A stretch of 64,000 nucleotides of DNA, taken from assembly GCF_004923205.2 (NCBI RefSeq), contig NZ_SELD02000006.1:186001-250000 (forward strand). The letters run 5' to 3'. A program made the translations under genes and the position numbers. Shown piece by piece: positions 12,335-22,746 of this stretch (within the stretch, counting starts at the first letter, position 1; the number at the start of each line of letters is the position of its first letter). The stretch is from Paracoccus aeridis. Lineage in GTDB: Bacteria > Pseudomonadota > Alphaproteobacteria > Rhodobacterales > Rhodobacteraceae. The notes under the pieces are model-generated. The model was given only the letters and a program-made list of their open reading frames with translations. It made no database searches and was not told the origin of the DNA.

Positions 12335-13090
12335 ATGAGCGACCAGCCCCTGCCCACGCGACCGACCGATCTTCCCACGCCCGACACGATCCGGCTGGCC
12401 GTGCCGGGCGGGGGCGCTCCCGCCGCCGGGCCGGAATGGCTGCTGACCGGGTCGCTCGTCGACCATCCCGCCGCCGTCGCGTTCATGGAAGCGCGTATCG
12501 CCGCGATCCTCGCCGGGACCGCGCCGGAAGCGATCTGGCTGGTCGAACACCCGCCGCTCTACACCGCGGGCACCTCGGCCCGGCCCGAGGACCTGACCGA
12601 CGCGGGCCGCTTTCCCGTTCACGCCACGGGGCGCGGCGGGCAGTACACCTATCACGGGCCGGGGCAGCGCGTGGTCTATGTCATGCTGGACCTGAACCGC
12701 CGCGGCCGCGACGTGCGCGCTTTCGTCGCGGCGCTGGAGGGCTGGGTGATCGACGCGCTGGCCGAGTTCGGGCTGCGGGGCGAGATCCGGCCCGGCCGCG
12801 TCGGCGTCTGGGTCGCGCGGCCCGACAAGCCGCCCCTGCCCGACGGGACCGCGCGCGAGGACAAGATCGCCGCGATCGGGGTCAAGCTGCGGCGCTGGAT
12901 CAGCTTCCACGGTCTCGCGATCAACGTCGAGCCGGAGCTTGCACATTACGACGGCATCGTTCCCTGCGGCATCCGCGGGCATGGCGTCACGAGCCTCGTC
13001 GACCTCGGCCTGCCGGTCGGGATGGAGGACCTCGACCGCGCTCTGCTAGCGACCTTCGAGGGGCGCTTCGGTCAGCGGCCCGCAGGATGA
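12335..13090 (+). CDS. lipB: Octanoyl-[acyl-carrier-protein]:protein N-octanoyltransferase
   Basis: The 251-residue LipB transfers octanoyl groups from acyl carrier protein to lipoyl domains, the first step of lipoate synthesis, in the cytoplasm. The family signature [13 protein letters not shown] is present, together with the catalytic lysine in [11 protein letters not shown] and the catalytic cysteine in [18 protein letters not shown] 12335 ([10 protein letters not shown]) was chosen; an ATG at 12323 would add four residues. Family members are usually 210-250 residues, so the N-terminus may carry a few extra residues. It is transcribed away from the alcohol dehydrogenase; no lipA is adjacent. 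Confidence 0.95.
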   Translation: MSDQPLPTRPTDLPTPDTIRLAVPGGGAPAAGPEWLLTGSLVDHPAAVAFMEARIAAILAGTAPEAIWLVEHPPLYTAGTSARPEDLTDAGRFPVHATGRGGQYTYHGPGQRVVYVMLDLNRRGRDVRAFVAALEGWVIDALAEFGLRGEIRPGRVGVWVARPDKPPLPDGTAREDKIAAIGVKLRRWISFHGLAINVEPELAHYDGIVPCGIRGHGVTSLVDLGLPVGMEDLDRALLATFEGRFGQRPAG

Positions 13091-13184
13091 CAGGCGCATT
13101 TCGTCGCATGGCCCCGCCGGGGCGAATCTGCTACGCGGGTCCCGGCCCGCACCCGAAGCCATTCCGCGCCCCGAAGGAACAGCC

Positions 13185-13667
13185 ATGATCCCGAAAATGC
13201 CCCTTCTGCTTGCCATGCTCGCAATCGCCACGCCCGCGCTTGCGCAGGCACCCGCCCCCGCTGCACCCGCCCCTGCGGACGCTGCATCCGCCGCGACCGC
13301 AGGCGACCCCGTCTCGGGCGAGCGCGAATTCAACAAGTGCAAGGCGTGCCACATGATCCGGGACGATCAGGGCACCGACATCGTGAAGGGCGGCAAGACC
13401 GGGCCCAACCTCTACAACGTGGTCGGCCGGCAGGCGGGCACGCAGGAGGACTACAAGTACTCGGACGCGCTGGTGAAGCTGGGCGAGGCGGGCGAGATCT
13501 GGACGCCCGAGGACCTGACCCACTACGTCACCGACCCGAACGGCTACGTGCAGGAAAAGACCGGCGACAGCAAGCTGCGGACGAAGATGACCTTCAAGCT
13601 GACGAAGAAGCAGGCCGACGTCGTGGCCTTCCTCCAGCAGAACTCCCCCGGCGCGCCCGCGAACTAG
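13185..13667 (+). CDS. cycA: Cytochrome c-550/c2 (periplasmic electron carrier)
   Basis: The 160-residue precursor has a signal peptide ending at ALAQ (about residue 21), a short Ala/Pro linker, and the haem site CKACH at residues 52-56 within EREFNKCKACHMI. The pattern GTDIVKGGKTGPNLYNVVGR and the methionine-bearing TKMTFKLTKKQADVVAFL match Paracoccus cytochrome c-550 very closely. It carries electrons from the bc1 complex to the aa3 oxidase in the periplasm. The next gene is ctaD, the arrangement I recall for Paracoccus. A Shine-Dalgarno-like GAAGGAAC precedes ATG 13185, and a strong hairpin follows the stop. Confidence 0.92.
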   Translation: MIPKMPLLLAMLAIATPALAQAPAPAAPAPADAASAATAGDPVSGEREFNKCKACHMIRDDQGTDIVKGGKTGPNLYNVVGRQAGTQEDYKYSDALVKLGEAGEIWTPEDLTHYVTDPNGYVQEKTGDSKLRTKMTFKLTKKQADVVAFLQQNSPGAPAN

Positions 13668-13681
13668 GGCGCGAACCGGGC

Positions 13682-13713
13682 GCCGCGGAAGCCTTGTTTA
13701 CAGCTTCCGCGGC
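13682..13713 (+). terminator. Terminator-like hairpin between cycA and ctaD
   Basis: GCCGCGGAAGC and GCTTCCGCGGC form a perfect 11-base-pair stem with a 10-base loop, 14 bases after the cycA stop. There is no T-run, so it may act as a partial terminator or protect the cycA mRNA 3' end. Confidence 0.6.
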
Positions 13714-13765
13714 CCTCGCCACGCATTGCCGTCCGTTCACGGGATCGCTAGAAGAACCATGATAG

Positions 13766-15496
<1,731 letters not shown>

Positions 15497-15522
15497 CCCT
15501 GTGGTGAGGGACGAGCAAAGCA

Positions 15523-15550
15523 GAAGGCCCCGGAGCGATCCGGGGCCTTC
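15523..15550 (+). terminator. Terminator after ctaD
   Basis: GAAGGCCCCGG and CCGGGGCCTTC form a perfect 11-base-pair stem with a six-base loop, 26 bases after the ctaD stop, followed by TTCGTG. This is a strong intrinsic terminator for a high-GC genome. Confidence 0.8.
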
Positions 15551-15584
15551 TTCGTGAGAGGCAACGCCGACCGGGGATGATCCG

Positions 15585-16115
15585 ATGCCCTATCGCTGGC
15601 AGGACGAGACCGCGCACAGCGGCCCGGCGCTTGAGGATACGCCGCACGGGAATGCGGCCCGCAACCGAGGGCGGCTGGTGATCTGGCCGCACCGGTCGCT
15701 GCCGGCGGCGGGCTTCGCCTGGGTGATCGGGCTCGCGGCGGCCGGGCTGGCGCTGCCGATCCTGTCGATGCTCGGCCGCGCGGTCCTGTGGGGCCTGCTG
15801 CCGTTCGCCGGGATCGCGGTCGGGGGATTGTGGATGGCGATCCGCGCCAGCAACCGGCAGGGCCGGATGCACGAGGTCGTGGACCTGTCACGGGACCGGA
15901 TCACCGTCACCCGCCACGATCCCGGCCGCCCCGACCGGGTCTGGACCGCAAATCCCTACTGGGTGCGCCTGCGCCTGCACGCCCGGCCGGTCGAGGACTA
16001 CCTGACCCTCACCGACGGCGGGCGCGAGATCGAACTGGGCGCGTTCCTCGCCCCCGAGGAACGCCGCGCGCTTCGCGACGAGCTGTCGCGCGCGCTGCTG
16101 GACCTGCGCGGCTGA
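15585..16115 (+). CDS. DUF2244 domain-containing membrane protein
   Basis: This 176-residue protein has two membrane segments (about residues 42-65 and 69-88) followed by a soluble domain with the DUF2244 features WPHRSLPAAGF before the membrane part and WTANPYWVRLRL after it. The function of DUF2244 is unknown. In Rhodobacterales such genes are repeatedly found beside cytochrome oxidase genes, as here, suggesting a link to respiration or membrane assembly, but that is inference. It follows the ctaD terminator and converges on the RND pump genes. The short convergent spacer 16116-16250 holds no gene I can support. Confidence 0.8.
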   Translation: MPYRWQDETAHSGPALEDTPHGNAARNRGRLVIWPHRSLPAAGFAWVIGLAAAGLALPILSMLGRAVLWGLLPFAGIAVGGLWMAIRASNRQGRMHEVVDLSRDRITVTRHDPGRPDRVWTANPYWVRLRLHARPVEDYLTLTDGGREIELGAFLAPEERRALRDELSRALLDLRG

Positions 16116-16250
16116 ACCGCCGCCGTTCATTGACGGGACCAGTCCGGCCGGCTGGCCCGGGCGGCGTGCCGTCGATCAGGACGATGATCGGCCCGGGCGG
16201 CACCCGGCCGAGCGAGTCTGTCCACAACCGGACGCCCCGCCGCGGCAACG

Positions 16251-19200
16251 TCACTCCGCCGCTTGCGCCGCGCCGCGCGTCCTGCGTCCGCCCGTGAGCG
16301 TCCGCACCGCGACATAGAACCCCGGCACCAGGAAGATCCCGAGGAACGTGGCCGAGATCATCCCGCCCATCACCCCGATCCCGATGGAGTTCTGCGCCGC
16401 GGCCCCCGCCCCGGTCGCGATGGCAAGCGGCAGCACGCCGAGGATGAACGCCAGCGACGTCATCAGGATGGGCCGGAGCCGCAGCTTCGCGGCCTCGATC
16501 GCGGCGGCGGCGGCGGTCCGACCCTGCGCCTCCAGCGCCACCGCGAACTCGATGATGAGGATGGCGTTCTTGGCCGAGAGGCCGATCGTCGTGAGGATGC
16601 CGACCTTGAAGTAGACGTCGTTCGGCTGCCCGAACAGAAGCGCGGCCAGCACCGCGCCAAGGACGCCGACGGGGACCGACAGCATCACCGCCAGCGGCAC
16701 GGTCCAGCTTTCGTAAAGCGCGGCCAGCGACAGGAACACGACGAGCGCCGACAGCGCATAAAGATACGGCGCCTGGTTGCCCGCCTGCCGTTCCTGGTAG
16801 GACAGGCCCGTCCACGCCACGCCGAAGCCGCCGCCGGGGATCTGCGCGACCAGTTCCTCCATCGCCTCCATCGCCTCGCCGGAACTCACGCCCGGCGCCT
16901 CGGTCCCGGAAACCGAGATGGCGTCCGTCCCCTCGAACCGCGCCAGGCGCGGGGACACCGGTTCCCACCGGGTCGACGAGAACGCGCTGAAGGGCACCAT
17001 CTCGCCGCTGCCGGTGCGGGCGTACCACGTCTCAAGATCCCCGGGCTGCATGCGGAACGGCGCGTCCCCCTGCACGATGACCGGCCGTAGCGAGGTGCCG
17101 AGCGCGAAGTCGTTGACCTCGCGCCCCGCGAAGATCGTGGCGAGCATCCCGTTCACGTCGCTGAGGCTCAGCCCCAGCGCCTCGGCCCGCTGCGGGTCGA
17201 TGTTCAGGCGCAGCGCGGCGTCGTCCTCGTCGCCGCGGCCCTGGACGTTGTCGAGCCGCCCGTCGGCTTCCGCCGCCTCCTCGAGCCAGGCCGCCGCGCG
17301 CCGCAGCGCCGGCACCCCCGCGCCCGACTGGTCGATCAGGAACATGCTGAAGCCCGCGCTGTTGCCCAGCCCCTGGATCGCGGGCGGCTGCATGAAGGTG
17401 ACGCGGCCCGCGCGCTCGCGCCCGAAGCGCGCGTTGGCGCGGGCGGCGATGGCGGCGGCGGCCTGGTCGGCGTCGGGCCGTTCGGCGAAGTCCTTCAGCC
17501 GCACGAACAGCGTGGCCCGCCCCTGGCCCGACCCCGAGAACCCGAACCCCAGCGCTCCGAAGGTCGATGCGACGGCGGTTTCCTCGTTCAGCAGATAGGC
17601 CTCGATCTCCTCGACGACGGCGCGGGTCTGCTGCACGGTCGATCCCTCGGACAGGTTGACCTGCGCCATCAGCACGCCCTGATCCTCGGTCGGGAGGAAG
17701 GTCGAGTTCATGCGCGTGAACAGCTGCCACACCCCGGCCGAGATGAGCGCCAGCACCAGCAGGACGAGGAAGGGCCGCCGCACGATCCGGCCCACGCTGC
17801 GGCCGTACCAGTCGGTCATCCGGTCGAAGCCGCGGTTGAACCAGCGCGCGGGCGCGAAGCCCGCCGGCCCGGTATGGGGCCGCAGCAGCGACGCGGTCTG
17901 CGCCGGCGTCAGGATCAGCGCGGTGGCGAGCGACAGCGCCATGGCCGAGATGATCGTGACCGAGAACTGGCGGTAGACGACGCCGGTGGACCCGGCCATG
18001 AACGCCATCGGCAGGAACACCGCCGACAGCACCACCACGATCCCGACCAGCGCGCCGCTGATTTCCCTCATGCTGCGCTCGGTCGCCTCGACCGGGCCCA
18101 GATGCTTCTCGCGCATCGTCCGCTCGACGTTCTCCACCACGACGATGGCGTCGTCGACCAGCAGGCCGATCGCCAGCACCATCGCGAACATCGTCAGCGT
18201 GTTGATGGAATAGCCCAGCACCCCCAGCACCCCGAAGGTGCCCAGCAGCACGACCGGAACCACGATCACCGGGATCAGCGTCGCGCGCCAGTTCTGCAGG
18301 AAGATCAGGATCACCGCGACGACCAGCACGATCGCCTCGATGAGCGTGTGGTAGACCTTCTCGATCGACGCCTCGACAAAGGGCGAGGTGTCGTAGGCGA
18401 TCCGCAGCTCCACCCCTTCGGGCAGCGCGGATTGCAGCTGATCCAGCACCGCGCGGACGCCCGCGGCGGTGTCGACGGCGTTGGCGCCGGTTTCGAGGTT
18501 CACCCCGAACCCGGACGCGTTCAGCCCGTTGAAGCGGCTGTCGCTGCCGTAGCTTTCCTGCCCGATCTCGACCTTGGCCACGTCGCCCAGCCAGACGGAC
18601 GCCCCGTCCTCGCCGGTCCGCAGCAGGATCTGCCGGAAGTCCTCGACGCTGGTGAGCTGGCTCTGCGCGGTGATCGTCGCGGTGAACTGCTGCCCCGGCA
18701 CGACCGGCTGCGTGCCGAGCGAACCGACCGAGACGGTGGCGTTCTGTTCGGCCACCGCCGACACGATGTCGGACGGCGTCAGCTGATACTGCGCGAGCCG
18801 CAGCGGATCGAGCCAGATCCGCATCGCGTAGCCCGACCCGAAGCGGTTGATGCCGCCCACGCCCTCGACCCGGTTCACCGGCCCCTCGATCACCTCCTCC
18901 AGCAGGTTGCCGAGCTCCACGGTGCGGTAGCTGTTGTCGGTGGACACCAGCGCGCCCACCATCAGGATCGACGAGGTCGAGCGCGTGACCGACACGCCGT
19001 TGTTCTGGACCGGGGTCGGCAGGCGCGACTCCACGCTGCGGACCCTGCTTTGCACGTCGTTGAGCGCGTCGGTCGGATCGACGCTGTCATCGAAGGTCAG
19101 GGTCAGCGACGACCGGCCCTGCCACGAGTTCGATTCGAAGTAGATCAGCCCGTCGATGCCGTTGAGCGAATCCTCGATGGGCGTCGTGACGGAGTTCTGC

Positions 19201-19370
19201 ACCGCCTCGGCGGTGGCGCCGGCGTAGGATGCCGAGATGCGGACGGTCGTCGGCGCGATGTCGGGATACTGCGACACCGGCAGCCCGATCAGCGAGAACG
19301 CCCCGGCGAGCATCGTGACGATCGCGAGCACCCAGGCGAAGACCGGGCGGTGGATGAAGAACTGTGCCAT
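16251..19370 (-). CDS. RND multidrug efflux permease (AcrB/MexB family)
   Basis: The 1039-residue HAE1-type RND transporter starts MAQFFIHRPVFAWVLAIV, as AcrB homologues do. The proton-relay Asp pair is in AIGLLVDDAIVVVENVER near residue 405. The docking/porter regions are of normal length and the second membrane half contains FFKVGILTTIGLSAKNAILII-type family sequence (YFKVGILTTIGLSAKNA). It would export hydrophobic toxic compounds from the periplasm or inner membrane with proton influx. The adaptor gene is 3 bases upstream in the same operon. No outer-membrane TolC-like gene is nearby, so a shared channel from elsewhere is likely. Confidence 0.94.
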   Translation of the reverse strand: MAQFFIHRPVFAWVLAIVTMLAGAFSLIGLPVSQYPDIAPTTVRISASYAGATAEAVQNSVTTPIEDSLNGIDGLIYFESNSWQGRSSLTLTFDDSVDPTDALNDVQSRVRSVESRLPTPVQNNGVSVTRSTSSILMVGALVSTDNSYRTVELGNLLEEVIEGPVNRVEGVGGINRFGSGYAMRIWLDPLRLAQYQLTPSDIVSAVAEQNATVSVGSLGTQPVVPGQQFTATITAQSQLTSVEDFRQILLRTGEDGASVWLGDVAKVEIGQESYGSDSRFNGLNASGFGVNLETGANAVDTAAGVRAVLDQLQSALPEGVELRIAYDTSPFVEASIEKVYHTLIEAIVLVVAVILIFLQNWRATLIPVIVVPVVLLGTFGVLGVLGYSINTLTMFAMVLAIGLLVDDAIVVVENVERTMREKHLGPVEATERSMREISGALVGIVVVLSAVFLPMAFMAGSTGVVYRQFSVTIISAMALSLATALILTPAQTASLLRPHTGPAGFAPARWFNRGFDRMTDWYGRSVGRIVRRPFLVLLVLALISAGVWQLFTRMNSTFLPTEDQGVLMAQVNLSEGSTVQQTRAVVEEIEAYLLNEETAVASTFGALGFGFSGSGQGRATLFVRLKDFAERPDADQAAAAIAARANARFGRERAGRVTFMQPPAIQGLGNSAGFSMFLIDQSGAGVPALRRAAAWLEEAAEADGRLDNVQGRGDEDDAALRLNIDPQRAEALGLSLSDVNGMLATIFAGREVNDFALGTSLRPVIVQGDAPFRMQPGDLETWYARTGSGEMVPFSAFSSTRWEPVSPRLARFEGTDAISVSGTEAPGVSSGEAMEAMEELVAQIPGGGFGVAWTGLSYQERQAGNQAPYLYALSALVVFLSLAALYESWTVPLAVMLSVPVGVLGAVLAALLFGQPNDVYFKVGILTTIGLSAKNAILIIEFAVALEAQGRTAAAAAIEAAKLRLRPILMTSLAFILGVLPLAIATGAGAAAQNSIGIGVMGGMISATFLGIFLVPGFYVAVRTLTGGRRTRGAAQAAE

Positions 19371-19373
19371 GGC

Positions 19374-20849
19374 TCAGTTGGTCCCGGTGGACGCGGGAAC
19401 GGTGCCGGCAGCAGCCGCGGCGGACGGAACCGACGGGGCGCCCGCGCCCGTGGCGGAAGGCTGCGCCGGTGCCTCGCCCCCCTCGGCGGCGTCGGCGCCC
19501 GCGGGCTGCGCGGGGGCGGCTGCGGTTGGCGCGTTCGGGTCGACCGGGTTCGCCGGGACGCCGGCGGGGGCTGCGGCGGGGGCCCCGGAGGCGGCAGCGG
19601 CGGGCTGCGCGGGCGCGTTCCCGGCGGCCGCGCCCGCGGTGGGCGCGTCGCTTGCGGCCGTCTCGGCGTCCGCGTCGCGGACCACGCCCTCGTCGTCGAT
19701 GACGACCGGCACCGTCGTGACCTCGGCCCCGTCGCGCAGGTTGTCCAGCCCGTCGAGCACCAGCAGGTCGCCCGCCTCGATCCCCTCGGTCGCGATCCAG
19801 GAATTGCGGGTCGTGCCGGATTCGGTCAGCTCGACCTGGTCGGCCTTGCCGTCGCGCACCACGAAGGCGGTCAGCGCCCCGTCGGCCGCGCGGCTGGTCG
19901 CGCGCTGCGGCACCAGCACGCCCTCGACCTGGCCCACCTGGATCTCCACCCGCACGAACTGCCCCGGCAGGATCATCCGGTCCGGGTTGGCGAAGCGGAT
20001 GCGGAACGGGACCGTGCCGGTCGTCTCGGACACCGCGATGCCGGGGCTGACCTGGTAGCCCGGATGTTCATAGACCTGTCCCGTTTCCAGGATCAGCCGG
20101 GACGACGGCCCGTCCACCCGCTGCAGCGTGCCCTCGGCCCGCCGCTCGCGGTTACGCAGGATGCGGGCGCGGCTTTCGGCCACGTCCACGTAGATCGGGT
20201 CCAGCTGGGTAACGGTCGTCAGAACCGTCTGCGGGCCCGCCGACACGATGTCGCCGACGCTGACCGACGCGATGTCGGCGATGCCGTCGATCGGGCTGCG
20301 GATCTCGGTCCGTTCCAGCGACAGCTGGGTGAGGTCGCGCTGCGCCTGGGCGCCGACAAGCTGGGCGCGGGCCGAAGACAGCGCGACCTCGGCGTTTTCC
20401 AGGTCGACCTGGGTCACGCCCGACCCCTGCAGCCGCCGGTAGCGGTTGACGGTCGCCTGCGCCCCGTCGACCGCGGACTGGGCGGATTCGACCGCGGCGC
20501 TGTCGGCGCTGAGCTGGGCCGCGATCGTCTCGTCCTCGAGCCGGAACAGCACCGTGCCGGCCGTCACCGCCGAGCCGGGCTCGTACGCCACCTCGCGCAC
20601 CTCGCCGCCGACCTTGGGCGTGATCGCCGCCTGCTGGAACGCGACCGCGCGGCCGGGCAGCGTCACGGTGACCGGCACCTGGCTGCGCGCGGCGGTCATC
20701 ACGCCGACCTCGGTCGGGCCGCCCGGTCTGCCGGGCCCGCCCGGTGCGCCAGGTCCGCCCGGCCCGGCCTGCGCCCACCCGGCCGCAGGCAGCACAAGCG
20801 CGAGGATCGCGGCCAGGATGGGCATCGGCGCTGCGGGTCGTGGGGTCAT
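19374..20849 (-). CDS. RND efflux periplasmic adaptor (membrane-fusion protein) with unusual tails
   Basis: The 491-residue adaptor has a signal peptide (MTPRPAAPMPILAAILALVL, cleavage near GWAQA). A lipoyl half-motif follows at GEVREVAYEPGSAVTAG, then the coiled-coil hairpin (AVDGAQATVNRYRRLQ), the second lipoyl half (SPIDGIADIASVSVGD), and the beta-barrel and membrane-proximal domains. It bridges the RND pump to an outer-membrane channel. Unlike AcrA it has no lipobox cysteine. Two oddities stand out: a collagen-like Gly-Pro-rich stretch just after the signal peptide and a roughly 100-residue Ala/Pro-rich C-terminal tail. ATG 20849 was chosen because it yields a proper signal peptide. Confidence 0.9.
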   Translation of the reverse strand: MTPRPAAPMPILAAILALVLPAAGWAQAGPGGPGAPGGPGRPGGPTEVGVMTAARSQVPVTVTLPGRAVAFQQAAITPKVGGEVREVAYEPGSAVTAGTVLFRLEDETIAAQLSADSAAVESAQSAVDGAQATVNRYRRLQGSGVTQVDLENAEVALSSARAQLVGAQAQRDLTQLSLERTEIRSPIDGIADIASVSVGDIVSAGPQTVLTTVTQLDPIYVDVAESRARILRNRERRAEGTLQRVDGPSSRLILETGQVYEHPGYQVSPGIAVSETTGTVPFRIRFANPDRMILPGQFVRVEIQVGQVEGVLVPQRATSRAADGALTAFVVRDGKADQVELTESGTTRNSWIATEGIEAGDLLVLDGLDNLRDGAEVTTVPVVIDDEGVVRDADAETAASDAPTAGAAAGNAPAQPAAAASGAPAAAPAGVPANPVDPNAPTAAAPAQPAGADAAEGGEAPAQPSATGAGAPSVPSAAAAAGTVPASTGTN

Positions 20850-21012
20850 CTGAGCCTCGTTGATGTCGTTCCCGGGGCCGGCGCGACCCGGATCGGCCGT
20901 CACCATCCGGGGTGCCACCGGGGCGTTTGCCATGGCAACCCCAAACCGCCGCGCAACGGCGAGTTGTCGCGATGGTGAAATCCCGCGCGGCGGCGGGGCG
21001 GCAGGGCGTGCC

Positions 21013-22746
21013 TTACGGCCCCCGCCACGGCAGGGCGCCCGGCGGCAGGTGGCGCGCGCAGCGATCGGCCGCGACCACCAGCACCGCGACCAGCCCCAGA
21101 GACAGGACCGACAGCGCCGCGGCCGAGGTCGAATAGCCCTCGTACTGCATCGAGAAGATCTGGACGCCGATGGTCTCGTTCCCCGCCGACCACAGGAGCG
21201 ACGACAGCGTGAGTTCGTTGAGCGCCGTCATGAACACGACCAGCGCCCCCGCGGCCGCGGCCGGCAGGGCGGCGGGCGCGGCGATCCACAGCATCCGGCG
21301 CGCCGGGCTCACGCCGTGGATCCGCGCGGCCTCGTCCAGCGAGGGGTCTGCGGCCTGCAGCGCCGCCTCGACCGGGCGCAGGGTCAGCGGCAGGAAGCGG
21401 CCGAGATAGGGGACCAGAAGGATCGCCCAGGTGCCGTAGATAGAGACGCCGATCCCCGGCAGCGGCGGCAGGTAGACGAGGATCATGGCCAGCGCCAGCA
21501 CCGTCCCCGGCACGACGAAGGCCGCGTCGGCAAGCCAGCCCAGCACCCGCGCCGCCCGGTTCCGGGCCGCCAGCGACAGCCACGCCAGCGGAACCGCGAC
21601 CACGGCCAGGATCGCCCCCGACGCCGCCGCGAGTGCAAGGGAATTGGCAAAGGCGCGGCGGACCGCCGGGTTCTGCAGCGCCGCGTCGAAGTTGCGCAGC
21701 GTCGCCGTGTCCGGCCCGAGCGGGACCCCCAGCGCCGGCACGAGCGAGGTCGTCACAAGCGCCACCATCGGCAGGACCGCGATCCAGATCAGCACCATCC
21801 AGGTCGCGGCCAGCAGCGGCCAGCGCCAGCGGCCGGGCGCGAAGCCCGCGAAGGCGGCGCCTGCGCCCACCGGCACCGACAGCCGCGCGACCAGCGCCTG
21901 CCGCAGCGCAAGCGCGCCCACCGCCAGCGCGACCAGAACAAGCGCCATCGCCGCGACACGGCCGATCACCTCGGGGCCGAACCCGTTCAGCCGCTGGTAG
22001 ATCAGCGTCGTCAGCACCGGGAACCGGCCCGGGATCCCCAGCAGCGCCGGCACCCCGAAGTTGCCCACCGCCGCCGCAAAGGCCAGCACCGCGCCCGCAA
22101 GCGCCGGGGGCCACGCCAGCGGCAGGATCACGCGCGCGACGATGCGGCCGGCGGGGGCGCCCGCGATCCGCGCCGCCTCGACCAGGTCCAGCGGCACCGT
22201 GGCCAGCCGCGCGCGTACGGCGATGAAGACCAGCGGCATGTGCTCGACCCCCATCAGCCAGGCGACGCCCGCGCCGGAATAAAGGGGGTTCGCCTGCCCC
22301 GGCGCGGGCGAAAGGCCAAGGGGCCGCAGCAGCCCCGCGACCGGCGACCCGCTGCCCAGAAGCTCGATCCACGCCAGCGCCATGATCTGCGACGGAATCA
22401 GCAGCGGCGACAGGGCGAGAAAGCTCGCCGCCGCCCGCCCGGGCAGGCGCGCGAGCCCCGTCGCAAGCGCAAGGGCGGTTCCCAGCACGGTCGACACGAC
22501 GACCGACCCCGCCGAGGACGCGAGCGTGTTCCACAGCGCGGTGCGGAAGGCGCGGCCCTGCCAAGTCTCGCGCAGGACGCCCAGCCACTCGCCGCCCTCA
22601 CCCGGCCGCAGCGCCTCGGCGAACAGCCGGATCAGCGGCCACAGCCCCGTCGCCAGCACGAACACGGCAAGAAGGGCGACGACCAGCAGGTCGCCGCCCC
22701 GCCCGGCATGACGATGCGCGGGGTCAGCCGCCGAAGAGGTCGGCAA
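21013..22746 (-). CDS. ABC transporter permease, Fbp/ferric-iron type (fused double domain)
   Basis: This 577-residue permease has two BinB-type permease halves, each with about six membrane segments. Loop motifs are EAARIAGAPAGRIVARVILPLAWP in the first half (family EAA motif) and DEAARIHGVSPARRMLWIAAP in the second. The double-length layout is typical of FbpB/AfuB iron(III) permeases and of related thiamine or phosphonate importers. The apparent start is TTG at 22746, overlapping the end of the binding-protein gene by 23 bases; no ATG or GTG lies before the first membrane segment. It is the last gene of a three-gene minus-strand operon. Confidence 0.87.
   Translation of the reverse strand: MPTSSAADPAHRHAGRGGDLLVVALLAVFVLATGLWPLIRLFAEALRPGEGGEWLGVLRETWQGRAFRTALWNTLASSAGSVVVSTVLGTALALATGLARLPGRAAASFLALSPLLIPSQIMALAWIELLGSGSPVAGLLRPLGLSPAPGQANPLYSGAGVAWLMGVEHMPLVFIAVRARLATVPLDLVEAARIAGAPAGRIVARVILPLAWPPALAGAVLAFAAAVGNFGVPALLGIPGRFPVLTTLIYQRLNGFGPEVIGRVAAMALVLVALAVGALALRQALVARLSVPVGAGAAFAGFAPGRWRWPLLAATWMVLIWIAVLPMVALVTTSLVPALGVPLGPDTATLRNFDAALQNPAVRRAFANSLALAAASGAILAVVAVPLAWLSLAARNRAARVLGWLADAAFVVPGTVLALAMILVYLPPLPGIGVSIYGTWAILLVPYLGRFLPLTLRPVEAALQAADPSLDEAARIHGVSPARRMLWIAAPAALPAAAAGALVVFMTALNELTLSSLLWSAGNETIGVQIFSMQYEGYSTSAAALSVLSLGLVAVLVVAADRCARHLPPGALPWRGP

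Noticed and set aside
10958..12982. Upstream in-frame extension of metH to a 1922-codon frame
   Set aside because: The extra part reads the alcohol dehydrogenase and lipB regions in the wrong frame; the MetH family start is at 10957 and a terminator lies at 11018-11043.
17874..20978. A 1034-codon open frame on the plus strand opposite the RND pump and its adaptor
   Set aside because: Antisense artefact of conserved efflux genes, low-complexity translation.
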